DNA of 36,890 nt from JBFFXF01 sp041569895 (GCA_041569895.1 JBFFXF010000034.1:1-36890), one strand, 5' to 3'; positions 1-8,937 are shown, counted from the first letter of the stretch. Program-made: numbers and translations. Notes: generated by a model not told the origin, from the letters alone.

Positions 1-63
1 GTTTGGTTTCATGTCTGTCACAACAACGAAAGGCAACAGCTGACGGTTCCCGGGGGGCGAGGC

Positions 64-222
64 CCGATGCCGATTACGACTCCGATTCCGATTACCGATA
101 CCGATTCCGACTCCGATGACCGATTCCGACCCCGATGACCGATGACCGATTCTGACTCTGACTCTGACTCTGACCTCTGGTCTCTGTCTCTGATCTCTGT
201 CTCTGTCTCTGTCTCCGCTCTC
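64..222. repeat. Hexanucleotide array, locus 1
   Basis: This intergenic stretch is an imperfect 6-bp array. On the plus strand it begins with CCGAYN units (CCGATT, CCGATA, CCGACT, CCGATG) and from about 150 changes to CTGACT and then CTCTGT units. The array ends directly at the stop codon of the minus-strand gene at 223. Most variation falls on fixed positions of the hexamer, while the CCGA core stays constant. Bases 1-63 hold no gene or signal that I recognise. The long open frames through the array are a by-product of its period being a multiple of three. Confidence 0.9.
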
Positions 223-2100
223 TCACTCCCACGGCGCCCCGTACCGCGGTCGGTTCACGAAACGACGCATGCCGATCTCGAAGTCCGCCACCGTTGCCGG
301 GCCGAGGCGGACGGTGAATGCCTTGCTGTTGACGACGGTGCTGGTGCGGTCGTGGTCGACCGAGGTGAACTCGTGCTCTCCGAACGCGCCGGCCTGGATG
401 ACGACGTCTCGGGACGCCGAGGGGTGGACGTTGACGAGGGTCACGGCGACGCCGTCGTCGGTCACGCGGTGGACGAGGGCCGCGACGTCGGGCGGGACGC
501 CGGGGCGGCGGCGGGCGGGATCGAAGTAGCGCAGGCGGCAGTGGAGCAGGCCGCCGTGGTAGATGTGATTGGGGCCGCCGAGCATCAGCTGGACGAGGCC
601 CTCGACGATCACCGGGTTGCGCTGCTGCCAGTGGTGGACGTCCTGCTCGGGCGGCGTCGAGCGGTCGGCGCGGATCACCTCGAGCCGCCGCAGGGTCTCC
701 TGCCACGTCGCGCGCAGAATCTGGACCGGATAGTCGGGGTTGTGGCCGGCGAGGAAGGCCAGCCAGCCGGCCTCGTTGCCGGAGTCGCCCTTGTGCTTCG
801 AGTACGTCGCTCGCTGGAAGGCCTCGACGTCGGCGACGCGCTCCAGCCGGCTCCAGTCGTCGTCGAGTCGCGAGAGGTACCAGAGGACGATCGGACACTG
901 CGGACTCATCCGGCGGTAGTCGTACCAGCCGCGGCGGTCGTGACGGTGGGGCACCAGGAGAACGCCATCCGTCTCGACGCGACCGCGAGCAGCGACGACG
1001 TCGATCTGTGATCTCGGCAGCTCGAGCCAGGAGAGGTCGCCGGTCGCCAGCAGGGCGTTCGAGGCGCCGATCGTCGTCGACTCGAGGATGTTGAACAGGC
1101 CGTGCGGCCACTTCCAGCCGTAGTACCCTCCCCACCACGCGCCATCCATGTACTGGCCGATGACGTCGTCGAGGCCGACGTTGTCGGGGATGATCCCGCC
1201 GTTCCGTCTGGCGCGCTCGATCCAGGCCGTGACGTAGTCGATGACCCACCGGCGGTACTTCTCCTCGCCGGTCACCATGTAGGCGTTGAGGACGAGGCTC
1301 GTCGCGGTGAGGTTGAGCGGCACGTCGCCGCGCATCATGCGCCGGTTGATGGCCTCGAGAAGCGCCGGGAACTGCTCGTCGTCGATCCACGCCTCGCTCG
1401 ACGTCACTCCGGGTACGTCGTCGAAGGGGAGCGGGTAGTGCGCCAGCACCGGACGGTGCGTCGACCAGTCCTCCGCCGTGTTCAGGAACCGCGGCCCGCG
1501 GCTGCCGTTGATCGGCGAGCGGATCAGCTTGCGGTCCGGGTCCCAGTTCTTCGCCTCGGGGTCGTCGCCGGTGTAGAGCTCGGCGAAACGCACGGAGCGC
1601 TCGCGGAAGCTCGGCACCGTCGGATCGGCGAGACCGAAGAAGTAGAAGTAGACCGAGCTCTCGCCGTGGTGCATCCAGTCGTAGTAGCCGTCGAACTCCC
1701 GGTAGACCTGACCGTACGCCGTGAACTGGCGCGTCACGGCGTCCCACAGCTTGTGGGAGACCTCGTGCATGACATCGGGCCCGCCGAGCGCGTAGTAGAG
1801 CGGGAAGTTGTGGAAGCTCTCGTAGCCGTCGTCGGAGCCGTCCATCCCCGGCCACTCGTCGCGCCAGATCAGCGTGCCGTCGGGACGAGTGTACTTGCGC
1901 ACGAACTCGAGCGCGGCGGGGGCGAGCTTGTCGATCAGGTGCCGCTGGAGGAGCGCCCATTCGGGCGGCGGCGCCGGGGCGAGAGCCTCGATGGTGACCG
2001 GCCTCGCGCCGGCGCTCGCCTTGACATCTCGTGCGCGAACGGCGGCGCCGGTCGCGACACTCACGAGCAGGACGATGCAGAGCGGGCAGAGGGAGCGCAC
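223..2100 (-). CDS. Secreted protein of unknown function, possibly carbohydrate-active
   Basis: A 625-residue protein read from a GTG start. I do not recognise a named family. It opens with a short signal peptide (hydrophobic residues about 5-20, LCPLCIVLLVSVATGAA), so it is probably exported. The body is rich in Trp, Tyr, His and Asp, with aromatic-acidic stretches such as GMDGSDDGYESFHNF and DGYYDWMHH, as in helical-barrel glycan-active enzymes. The last 90 or so residues (VAVTLVNVHP, then VRLGPATVADFEI) look like a small beta-sandwich of the type that closes many glycosidases. It lies 29 nt downstream of the Tat-exported oxidoreductase on the same strand, so the two are probably co-transcribed and may act on the same substrate. 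No clear Shine-Dalgarno sequence precedes the GTG. The enzyme role is inference only. Confidence 0.75.
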   Translation of the reverse strand: MRSLCPLCIVLLVSVATGAAVRARDVKASAGARPVTIEALAPAPPPEWALLQRHLIDKLAPAALEFVRKYTRPDGTLIWRDEWPGMDGSDDGYESFHNFPLYYALGGPDVMHEVSHKLWDAVTRQFTAYGQVYREFDGYYDWMHHGESSVYFYFFGLADPTVPSFRERSVRFAELYTGDDPEAKNWDPDRKLIRSPINGSRGPRFLNTAEDWSTHRPVLAHYPLPFDDVPGVTSSEAWIDDEQFPALLEAINRRMMRGDVPLNLTATSLVLNAYMVTGEEKYRRWVIDYVTAWIERARRNGGIIPDNVGLDDVIGQYMDGAWWGGYYGWKWPHGLFNILESTTIGASNALLATGDLSWLELPRSQIDVVAARGRVETDGVLLVPHRHDRRGWYDYRRMSPQCPIVLWYLSRLDDDWSRLERVADVEAFQRATYSKHKGDSGNEAGWLAFLAGHNPDYPVQILRATWQETLRRLEVIRADRSTPPEQDVHHWQQRNPVIVEGLVQLMLGGPNHIYHGGLLHCRLRYFDPARRRPGVPPDVAALVHRVTDDGVAVTLVNVHPSASRDVVIQAGAFGEHEFTSVDHDRTSTVVNSKAFTVRLGPATVADFEIGMRRFVNRPRYGAPWE

Positions 2101-2129
2101 GGCGCGAGGCGATCCGTTGATGTCGGCTT

Positions 2130-3569
2130 TCAGACGACCCGGTCGGGCACGAGGAACGGCGCCCGGTAGGGTCGCGTCAGCAGCTTGTTGGCCTCGTCGT
2201 CACCCGGGAACTTCTCGGCCTTCGGATCCATTTCGAGCGTGCGGCCGAGCTGGTACGTCAGACCCTCGAGCTTGAGGCCGACGCCCTTCGAGAGGTTGTT
2301 CTCGAGCGCCTTGAAGGTGTCGTGGACGACGCGGTCGTCGCCGAAGGCCCTGGTCTTCTGGTTGAACGGCACGCGTTTGCCCAGGCGATAGGAGACGTTC
2401 GCCAGGTGGCAGTGCGCGGAGGAGTAGTGACCGACCTCGACGGGGGCGTTCAGCGTCTTGGCGTCGCGCGACCTCACGGCGTTGATGAAGTTGCCGAAGA
2501 TGCCGCCGGGCTCCGCCTTGACGCCGAGGTTGGGGATGCGTTCCGCCTCGCCGCCGTTCTTCGGGTAGAAGCGGCCGCCCGAGATCATCCCCTCGGTCGT
2601 GTAGTACTCGTTGGCGACCTTGCGGCTGTCGCGCGACTTCCCGCCGACGAGACCGCGCACCTCGAAGACGAGCTTCGCCTCGGTGTGCGGATACTCGAAC
2701 ACCGCCATCTGGGTGTTCGGCGTGTGGCCCTGGTCCTCGTAGGCGAATCGGCCGCCGAGGCTCCACACCCTCGAGGGCATGGTCGCGCCCTTGATCGCCC
2801 AGAGCGCGACGTCCATCTCGTGCACGCCCTGGTTGCCGATGTCGCCGTTGCCGAAATCCCAGAACCAGTGCCAGTTGTAGTGCACCAGGTTGCGGTGGAA
2901 GGGCTGCTCCGGCGCCGGACCGAGCCAGACGTCGAAGTCGAGGCTCGCCGGAGCCTTCTCGGTCTCCTTGTGGCCGATGCTCCAGCGCGGCTTGCAGCAG
3001 TAGCCCTTCGAGACCAGCAGCTTGCCGTACTTCCCGGAGTGCACCACGGCGATCTCGTTGGTGCGGCCGTCGCTGGCGCGCTGCTGCGTGCCGTGCTGCA
3101 CGATGCGGTTGTACTTCCTCGCCGCCTCGGCGGCGATGCGACCCTCGTGCACGTTGTGACTCAGCGGCTTCTCGACGTAGACGTCCTTTCCGGCCTGACA
3201 CGCCCAGATGGTCATCAGGGAGTGCCAGTGGTTGCACGTCGCGATCGAGATGGCGTCGAGGTTCTTGTCCTCGAGCGCGCGTCGCACGTCCTGGACGCAT
3301 TCGGGGGCGTTGCCGCCCTTCTGCTCGACCTGCTTCGAGCGGCTGGGGAAGAGCGAGCTGTCCGGATCGATCAGGTAGGCGACCTCGACGTCCTTCATGC
3401 CGGCGAACGAGCCGATGTGGCTGCCACCGCGGCCGTGGATGCCGGCAACTCCGATCCGGATCCGCTCATTCGCCCCGAGAACGCGCCCGGCGCCCGAGAC
3501 GGCGGCGGCGGTGACCGCGACGCCCGCGGTCGCCTGCTTGATGAACCGACGACGTGAGATTCTCGACAT
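2130..3569 (-). CDS. Tat-exported Gfo/Idh/MocA family oxidoreductase
   Basis: A 479-residue NAD(P)-dependent dehydrogenase-like protein. The N-terminus carries a twin-arginine signal (SRRRFIKQ at residues 5-12, then a hydrophobic stretch), so it should be exported folded with its cofactor. A Rossmann GxxGxxG follows at about 40-46, and the EKP motif with the catalytic-type lysine is at 133-135. The C-terminal half is the usual alpha/beta substrate-binding domain. I chose the ATG at 3569 because GGAGG lies 5 nt upstream. The adjacent ATG at 3572 would leave only 2 nt, and the longer frame to 3653 would bury the Tat signal. Planctomycetes and relatives have many such proteins, usually for sugar or cyclitol oxidation. 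The substrate cannot be read from the sequence. Confidence 0.93.
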   Translation of the reverse strand: MSRISRRRFIKQATAGVAVTAAAVSGAGRVLGANERIRIGVAGIHGRGGSHIGSFAGMKDVEVAYLIDPDSSLFPSRSKQVEQKGGNAPECVQDVRRALEDKNLDAISIATCNHWHSLMTIWACQAGKDVYVEKPLSHNVHEGRIAAEAARKYNRIVQHGTQQRASDGRTNEIAVVHSGKYGKLLVSKGYCCKPRWSIGHKETEKAPASLDFDVWLGPAPEQPFHRNLVHYNWHWFWDFGNGDIGNQGVHEMDVALWAIKGATMPSRVWSLGGRFAYEDQGHTPNTQMAVFEYPHTEAKLVFEVRGLVGGKSRDSRKVANEYYTTEGMISGGRFYPKNGGEAERIPNLGVKAEPGGIFGNFINAVRSRDAKTLNAPVEVGHYSSAHCHLANVSYRLGKRVPFNQKTRAFGDDRVVHDTFKALENNLSKGVGLKLEGLTYQLGRTLEMDPKAEKFPGDDEANKLLTRPYRAPFLVPDRVV

Positions 3570-3779
3570 CATGTCCTCCAGACGTCCCTTCGAGGTCCTC
3601 CTGCGCCGAACAGAAAGGGCGACCGATGGCTCGGCCGGTGATGGTACGATCACGCGCGAGCTGACCCGGACTCCGACGCCGACTGCCCGGAACTCGTCCG
3701 GGGCACGGGCCGGGCGCTCCTCCGGCTTCTCGAAGCCTGCATCTTATCCACGCCAGTCTCCACGGTTCAAGGAGGAAGC

Positions 3780-4886
3780 ATGCCGCGCGCGGGCCCGAAG
3801 GCGCTCGAGTACGATCCGGTGCTCCCTCGCGACCGCGGCGTGCCGATCGGCTGCGTCGGGTCGGGCTTCATCATGGCCGACTGCCACCTCGTGGCGTACC
3901 GGGCGGCCCGGTTCAACCCGGTCGCCATCGCGTCGAGGCATCGCGAGAAGGCCGCCGCCGTCGCCGAGCGCCACGGCATCCCGACAGCCCACCGCTCGGT
4001 CGCGGACCTGCTCGACGACGAGCGCGTGGCGGTCCTCGACGTCGCGGTGCCGCCCGACGTGCAGCCCGGGATCATCCGCGAGGCCGTGAAGCGCAAGCAC
4101 ATCCGCGGCATCCTCGCCCAGAAGCCGCTGGCGACCAGCTACGCGAAGGCGCGGAGAGTCGTCGACCTCTGCGCGCGCGCCGGCGTCACCCTCGCCGTCA
4201 ACCAGAACATGCGCTGGGACCAGTCGATCCGCGCGCTGAAGTCGCTGCTCGACCGCGGCGAGCTCGGCGAGCCGGTGCTGGCGACGATCGATATGCGCGC
4301 GATCCCGCACTGGATGCCGTGGCAGGAGCGGCTCGGCTGGGTGACACTGCGCATCATGTCGATCCACCACCTCGACGCGTTCCGCTTCCTCTTCGGCGAT
4401 CCGGTGCGCGTCTTCGCGAGCGTGCGCGAGGATCCCCGCACGGCGAGGCAGTTCGCGCATCGCGACGGAATCTGCCTCTACATCCTCGAGTACTCGAACG
4501 GTCTCCGCGCGGCGGCGTGGGACGACGTGTGGTCGGGACCGGCGCTCGAGGGCGCGGCGGGGGACATCGCCATCCGGTGGCGCGTCGAGGGGCTCGAGGG
4601 GATGGCGCGGGGCACCATCGGGTGGCCGCGCTATCCGAAGCGCGTTCCGAGCACGCTCGACTACACCACGATCCGGAGCGGTGCGTGGCACCGCCCGCGA
4701 TGGAAGAAGGTCTGGTTCCCCGACGCGTTCGTCGGACCGATGGCGGAGCTCCTCCGCGCGCTCGAGGAGCGCCGGGCGCCATCGATCAGCGGCCGCGACA
4801 ACCTGAAGACGATGGCGCTCGTCGACGCGTGCTACCGCTCGGCGCGCGAGCACCGGGCGGTGAGCATCCGCGACGTCATGCGGTGA
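3780..4886 (+). CDS. Gfo/Idh/MocA family oxidoreductase, cytoplasmic, QKP variant
   Basis: A 368-residue protein with an N-terminal Rossmann motif (GCVGSG at 24-29) and the Gfo/Idh/MocA alpha/beta C-terminal domain. It has no signal peptide, in contrast to the divergent neighbour at 2130-3569, so it is probably cytoplasmic. The family's EKP motif reads Q114-K115-P116: the lysine is kept but the preceding glutamate is glutamine. The start is supported by AAGGAGG at 3769-3775, just ahead of the ATG. The gene is divergent from the Tat-exported paralogue across a 210-bp spacer and ends 33 nt from the convergent VgrG-like gene. Substrate unknown; sugar or cyclitol oxidation is the usual role of the family. 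Confidence 0.92.
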   Translation: MPRAGPKALEYDPVLPRDRGVPIGCVGSGFIMADCHLVAYRAARFNPVAIASRHREKAAAVAERHGIPTAHRSVADLLDDERVAVLDVAVPPDVQPGIIREAVKRKHIRGILAQKPLATSYAKARRVVDLCARAGVTLAVNQNMRWDQSIRALKSLLDRGELGEPVLATIDMRAIPHWMPWQERLGWVTLRIMSIHHLDAFRFLFGDPVRVFASVREDPRTARQFAHRDGICLYILEYSNGLRAAAWDDVWSGPALEGAAGDIAIRWRVEGLEGMARGTIGWPRYPKRVPSTLDYTTIRSGAWHRPRWKKVWFPDAFVGPMAELLRALEERRAPSISGRDNLKTMALVDACYRSAREHRAVSIRDVMR

Positions 4887-4919
4887 GAGCCGGTCCTTCG
4901 CTCGCGTCGCACGCTCCGC

Positions 4920-7586
4920 TCAGCGCGCCGTCGCCATGAACGCGAAGGCGCCATCGACCAGCCGGCCGTCGAGTCCCCGGATGAACACCGTCACCTCGCT
5001 CGGACCGGTCTGCGCCACGCTCGCGACGTGCGCGCCGAGCCCGCGCGCGTCGGTCCGCGGCGCGGCGACCGGCACGAGGACCTTGGTTACGGCGTCGATC
5101 GCGATGGTGTAGGTCCCCGTGCCCGTGTGGGTCACCCGCAATACGCCGTACTCGTCGGTGCCGGTGGAGCCGTCCGCCGCCACGAGCGCCCAGGCGACGA
5201 TGGCGTTGTCCCGTGTGCGCTCGCCGACGCTGACCCTGGTGCCGGGCCCGGCGGCGGTCGACGAGACGAGCTTCCCGGTCACGGCGGTGTCCTCGGTCAG
5301 GAGCGTCAGCTTCCTCGCCGTCAGCCGGAGGTCCTCCGCAGTGAGCTCCGTCTGCAGCGCGGTCATCGCGAGGGAGCCGTTGGAGACGATCTCCGTATTG
5401 ATGGCACCGACAGACAGCGGTCCCAGGGAACGAATGGCGACGTCCGCCGACTCGATCTCTGTGGAGGCAGCCCCCCCCAGGGACAGCGCGCCGCCGCCGG
5501 AGATATCGAGGTTGCCGTTACCTCGGACCGTCAGGTCCGTGCCGACGGTGAGCGCGGCGGCGTTCCCGGCCGTGATCGTCATGTCGTTCGCCGTCGCGAG
5601 CGTCGCGTTCTGGCCGCTGTCGATCACCATGTCGTTCTCGTTCGTCAGCTGCATATCGTATTGTGCACGGATCGACACGAGCTCGTTGTCCTTCGTGTCG
5701 TCGAACGTCAGCTCGTTGAAACCGCCGCCGCCAACCGTGCTGTTCGACTTCACGCCGGCGACCGTCTTGTTCGCGGGCAGCTGGTACGGCGGCATGTTTG
5801 CGGCGTTATAGACCGTGCCCGTGATCAGCGGTCGATCGGGGTTGCCCTCCTCGAAGTCGACGATCACCTCCTGACCGATCCGCGGGATGATCACCGACCC
5901 CCAGCCGGCGCCGCTCCACATCTGCGCGACGCGGATCCAGGCGCTCGAGCTCTCGTCGGGTTGCCCCTCGCGGTCCCAGTGGAACTGCACCTTCACGCGG
6001 CCGAACTTGTCGGTGTGGATCTCCTCGCCCACCGGTCCGACGACGACGGCCGTCTGGACGCCCGGCATGCGGGCATCCGGCGTCACCCGCAACGGGCGGT
6101 AGGGCACCGCCGCCGGCACGCACTCGAAGGAGTTGCCGTAGTAGCTGCGGGCCTCGGCGCCCTTCGAGATCACCAGGCCGACGTGCGTCACCGCCGTGAG
6201 CGCGTACTCGCCGTCGAGGTCGGCCTCGACGCGGTCCACCAGAGTGAACTTGTGACCGGGGGAGAAGCCCGGGACGTTGCCGGTGCCGGCGAGCGACGAG
6301 CGGTCGCGCTGCAGGCGCTCGAGGTTGATCCGGGCGCTGTCCTCTCCGTCTCCGACGTTCGCGTAGAGCCCCGGATAGTCGTAGACCTCGAGATTCGCCG
6401 TCGGGTCGCCCATGGCGACGGAGGCGGAGACCTCGAGAGTCTTCTCGGGCATCTCGAAGTTGTAGTCGCGCGCGACGTACTTGCCGCTCGCCAGCCGCTC
6501 GCTGGCGGCGAGCGTCGAGACGAACTCCTCGAACGGTGACGCCGGGTCCGCCCTGTTGCCGTGGAACGCGAACCGCCCGCCGGGTACGGCGCCGTACGCG
6601 GCCGCGCTGTCCCCGATGACGAGTCCCCGGTCGTTGACGCCGAAGTAGTGGAAAACGCCCTGGCGCTCCGCCCGCCGCCGGATGAAGTCGAGATCGGACT
6701 CGTTGTACTGGATGGCGAGCTGGTGCACCTCCGAGGTGCCATCGAACACGAACGTCGCCATCAGTCCGGCCTCGGTGAGGATCTGATCGATGATGTCCGC
6801 GAGAGGGAGATTCTGAAACACGCGCGAGTCCCGCGTCAGCGCCAGCTTCGCGAGCGGCGGCACGATCTCGACGACGTACGTCGCCGTCCTGCCGTCGAAC
6901 GCCCGCAACCCGATGGCGTCGACCACGCCGCCGTAGACGGTCTCGCCGCTCGCCCCCGTCATCGAGAGCGCGGCCGGCGTGCCGACGAGCGCGGCGGTCT
7001 TGAGCGCGGGATCCGCGCGCGTGAACGCGACCTGGAACCGGTAGAGCTCCGACATCACCTCGCTGCCGCTGAAGGCGATCACCTGGCCGGGGCTCGCGCC
7101 GTCGACCGTCAGTGCGAAGCTGCGCGCGCCGCCCTCGACTTCCGGCAGCAGCCGGAGCGCCGTCGTCGGAAAGCGCTCCGCGAGCTCCGGCTGGTCGGTC
7201 AGCCGCGCGAGGTTCTCCATCGACTGCTGGAAGACGTCCCTCGCCTCGACCAGGATGCCGGCGTGGTTGTCGGCGATCTCTCGCGCCACGGACTCGGCCG
7301 AGGGGATGCGGCGTGCGAGGTCGGCGACCGCCGTCTCGAGCGCCTCGACCCGCATGTCGAGGTCCGGGCTGCCGGCGAGCGCCACCGGCTCCGGACCGTT
7401 GCGGAACAGCCAGAGGAGCAGGTAGATGGCGTCGGAGACATCGCGGTCGCCGTCGCCGTTGACGTCGCCGTTCCCGCTGGGGACGGCGCCGGCGCCGGCG
7501 TTCGCCTCGGGGCGCCATTCCTGGACGAGCCGGCCGGTGATCACGATGGCGTTGACGACGAGAAGAATGATGATGAGTCGTCGCAT
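4920..7586 (-). CDS. VgrG-like spike protein with N-terminal anchor and dockerin-like motif
   Basis: An 888-residue protein. Residues 1-20 form a hydrophobic anchor or signal. Residues 41-52 hold a Ca-binding loop (D41, N43, D45, D47, D49, D52) followed by LLLWLF, which resembles half of a type I dockerin in planctomycete style. A short helical, partly heptad stretch spans about 75-135. From about 155 the protein is VgrG-like: the phage gp27-type region (FSGSEVMSELYRFQVAF, ESDLDFIRRRAERQGVFHYF), the gp5 OB-fold (DKFGRVKVQFHWD, SAWIRVAQMWSGAGWG, PRIGQEVIVDFEEGNPDRP) and a repetitive beta-helix needle. About 100 C-terminal residues form an extra beta-rich domain. The start at 7586 has GGAGG 7 nt upstream. 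Canonical VgrG proteins act in the cytoplasm as the tip of type VI or related contractile injection systems, so an export signal is odd. No other secretion-system gene is in the window. Confidence 0.9.
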   Translation of the reverse strand: MRRLIIILLVVNAIVITGRLVQEWRPEANAGAGAVPSGNGDVNGDGDRDVSDAIYLLLWLFRNGPEPVALAGSPDLDMRVEALETAVADLARRIPSAESVAREIADNHAGILVEARDVFQQSMENLARLTDQPELAERFPTTALRLLPEVEGGARSFALTVDGASPGQVIAFSGSEVMSELYRFQVAFTRADPALKTAALVGTPAALSMTGASGETVYGGVVDAIGLRAFDGRTATYVVEIVPPLAKLALTRDSRVFQNLPLADIIDQILTEAGLMATFVFDGTSEVHQLAIQYNESDLDFIRRRAERQGVFHYFGVNDRGLVIGDSAAAYGAVPGGRFAFHGNRADPASPFEEFVSTLAASERLASGKYVARDYNFEMPEKTLEVSASVAMGDPTANLEVYDYPGLYANVGDGEDSARINLERLQRDRSSLAGTGNVPGFSPGHKFTLVDRVEADLDGEYALTAVTHVGLVISKGAEARSYYGNSFECVPAAVPYRPLRVTPDARMPGVQTAVVVGPVGEEIHTDKFGRVKVQFHWDREGQPDESSSAWIRVAQMWSGAGWGSVIIPRIGQEVIVDFEEGNPDRPLITGTVYNAANMPPYQLPANKTVAGVKSNSTVGGGGFNELTFDDTKDNELVSIRAQYDMQLTNENDMVIDSGQNATLATANDMTITAGNAAALTVGTDLTVRGNGNLDISGGGALSLGGAASTEIESADVAIRSLGPLSVGAINTEIVSNGSLAMTALQTELTAEDLRLTARKLTLLTEDTAVTGKLVSSTAAGPGTRVSVGERTRDNAIVAWALVAADGSTGTDEYGVLRVTHTGTGTYTIAIDAVTKVLVPVAAPRTDARGLGAHVASVAQTGPSEVTVFIRGLDGRLVDGAFAFMATAR

Positions 7587-7808
7587 GGGTGCGCCTCCGA
7601 GAAGTGACACGTGCGTGGACACGTTCGTTGACTTGATGGCGGGCCGCCCCTTCCCCCGACAATTTCGACCCGCCTGCAATGGTAGGCGTCGCACGTGCTT
7701 CCGGCTACAGGGAATTTGCCGCTGCCTCGAGCGGACCGGAGCGCGCGTCGGAAAACGCCGCGCGCTCCGGTATCATGGCGGCGGACTCACGGAAGAAAGG
7801 AGCGACCG

Positions 7809-8633
7809 ATGGACCTCGGGCTGATCAATTCGGCGTTCGCGCAGGCGGGCAGGGGGACGAGGTTCGGCATCGAGCAGACGAAGAAGATCGGCTTCGACAC
7901 CGTCGACATCTTCGCCGACCCGCTCGACATCGACCAGGCCGAGCGCGACCTGATCCGCGGCGCCGCCGCGGAGCTCGACCTGCCGATCAAGAGCGTCTGC
8001 TGCGTCGCCGTCGGCCTGATCGATTTCAATCCGTCGGTGCAGCGGTTTCACGTCGATCGGTGCCGGCAGTACCTCGAGCTCTGCAAGGAGCTCGGCTGCG
8101 ACAACCTGCTCCTGGTGATCGGCGAGTACATCTGGCAGCAGGAGGTCATCCCGCCCGAGGAGCAGTGGCGCACCGGCGTCGAGAACGTCGGCGTCCTCGG
8201 CGAGCACGCCCGCGACCTCGGCCTCGAGATCGCGCTCGAGCTCGAGCCGTTCCGCCTCTCGCTCATCAACACCGTCGACACCATGGTCCGCTTCCTCGAC
8301 GACGTCGCCATGCCCGAGACGGTGCGCGCCAACTGCGACATCTCGCACCTCTATCTGATGCGGATCAAGCCGGAGGAGATCCGGCGTCTCGAGGGACGCA
8401 TCGCCCACGTGCACCTCTCGGACTGCAACGGCAAGGTCCATGGCGACCTGCCCCCCGGCCGCGGCGTGGTGCCGATCAAGGACTACCTGCGCGAGATCCG
8501 CGACACGGGGTTCGATCGAACGGTGAGCATCGAGCTCGAGTACTCACCGGAACCGGATCGGATCGTGGAGTGGGTGACGGAGGCGTATGAGAGGACGGCG
8601 GAGATGATGGATGAGCTCGGGTGCCGGGGGTAG
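7809..8633 (+). CDS. Sugar phosphate isomerase/epimerase family protein (TIM barrel)
   Basis: A 274-residue protein of the xylose isomerase-like / AP endonuclease 2 TIM-barrel superfamily. Candidate divalent-metal ligands fall at the expected barrel strands: E146 (ELEPF), D177 and H180 (CDISHL), H202 and H211 (HVHLSDCNGKVHGD) and E242/E244 (IELEY). The DLPPGRG stretch is typical of hydroxypyruvate isomerase or sugar epimerase-like members. The ATG at 7809 follows AAAGGAG at about 7796-7802; earlier in-frame starts lack a site. Proteins of this kind often partner with Gfo/Idh/MocA dehydrogenases in sugar or cyclitol breakdown, and two such dehydrogenases lie 4-6 kb upstream. The stop codon is followed at once by a hexanucleotide array. 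Exact substrate unknown. Confidence 0.92.
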   Translation: MDLGLINSAFAQAGRGTRFGIEQTKKIGFDTVDIFADPLDIDQAERDLIRGAAAELDLPIKSVCCVAVGLIDFNPSVQRFHVDRCRQYLELCKELGCDNLLLVIGEYIWQQEVIPPEEQWRTGVENVGVLGEHARDLGLEIALELEPFRLSLINTVDTMVRFLDDVAMPETVRANCDISHLYLMRIKPEEIRRLEGRIAHVHLSDCNGKVHGDLPPGRGVVPIKDYLREIRDTGFDRTVSIELEYSPEPDRIVEWVTEAYERTAEMMDELGCRG

Positions 8634-8635
8634 GA

Positions 8636-8937
8636 CTCGTACCCGTACCCGTACCCGTACCCGTGCCCGTGCCCGTGCCCGTTCCCGTGCCCGTTCCCGT
8701 GCCCGAGAGCCGATACAGAGACAGAGGACCGAGACCGATTCCGATACCGATTCCGACTCCGACTCCGACTCCGATTCCGAGGTCCGATACCGATACCGAT
8801 TCCGAGATCCGACTCCGAGATCCGAGTCCGACACCGATACCGACTGACTCCCCGAGACGCTCGATCACCCTTCTTGATTCGAGGTGTGCGCTCTCGGATC
8901 CGGCGATCGAGGACGAGGACGAGGACGACGAGGACGC
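8636..8937. repeat. Hexanucleotide array, locus 2
   Basis: The array begins 2 nt after the isomerase stop codon. On the plus strand it has three blocks in order: CCCGTA/CCCGTG/CCCGTT units (about 8643-8703), a short ACAGAG block (about 8714-8729), then CCGAYN units (about 8731-8847). After a short non-repetitive spacer, GAGGAC units (8908-8936) lead directly into the stop codon of the minus-strand gene at 8938. The whole 304-bp convergent intergenic space is therefore almost entirely low-complexity hexamers. Confidence 0.9.

Noticed and set aside
8611..8847. Open frames encoding Ser-Asp, Pro-Val or Ile-Gly repeat proteins in the hexamer arrays
   Set aside because: A 6-bp repeat without stop codons is open in several frames on both strands. 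No frame has a ribosome binding site and the reading differs from locus to locus.
8636..8847. CRISPR array
   Set aside because: There are no unique spacers between longer repeats; the units are contiguous hexamers and no cas genes are present.
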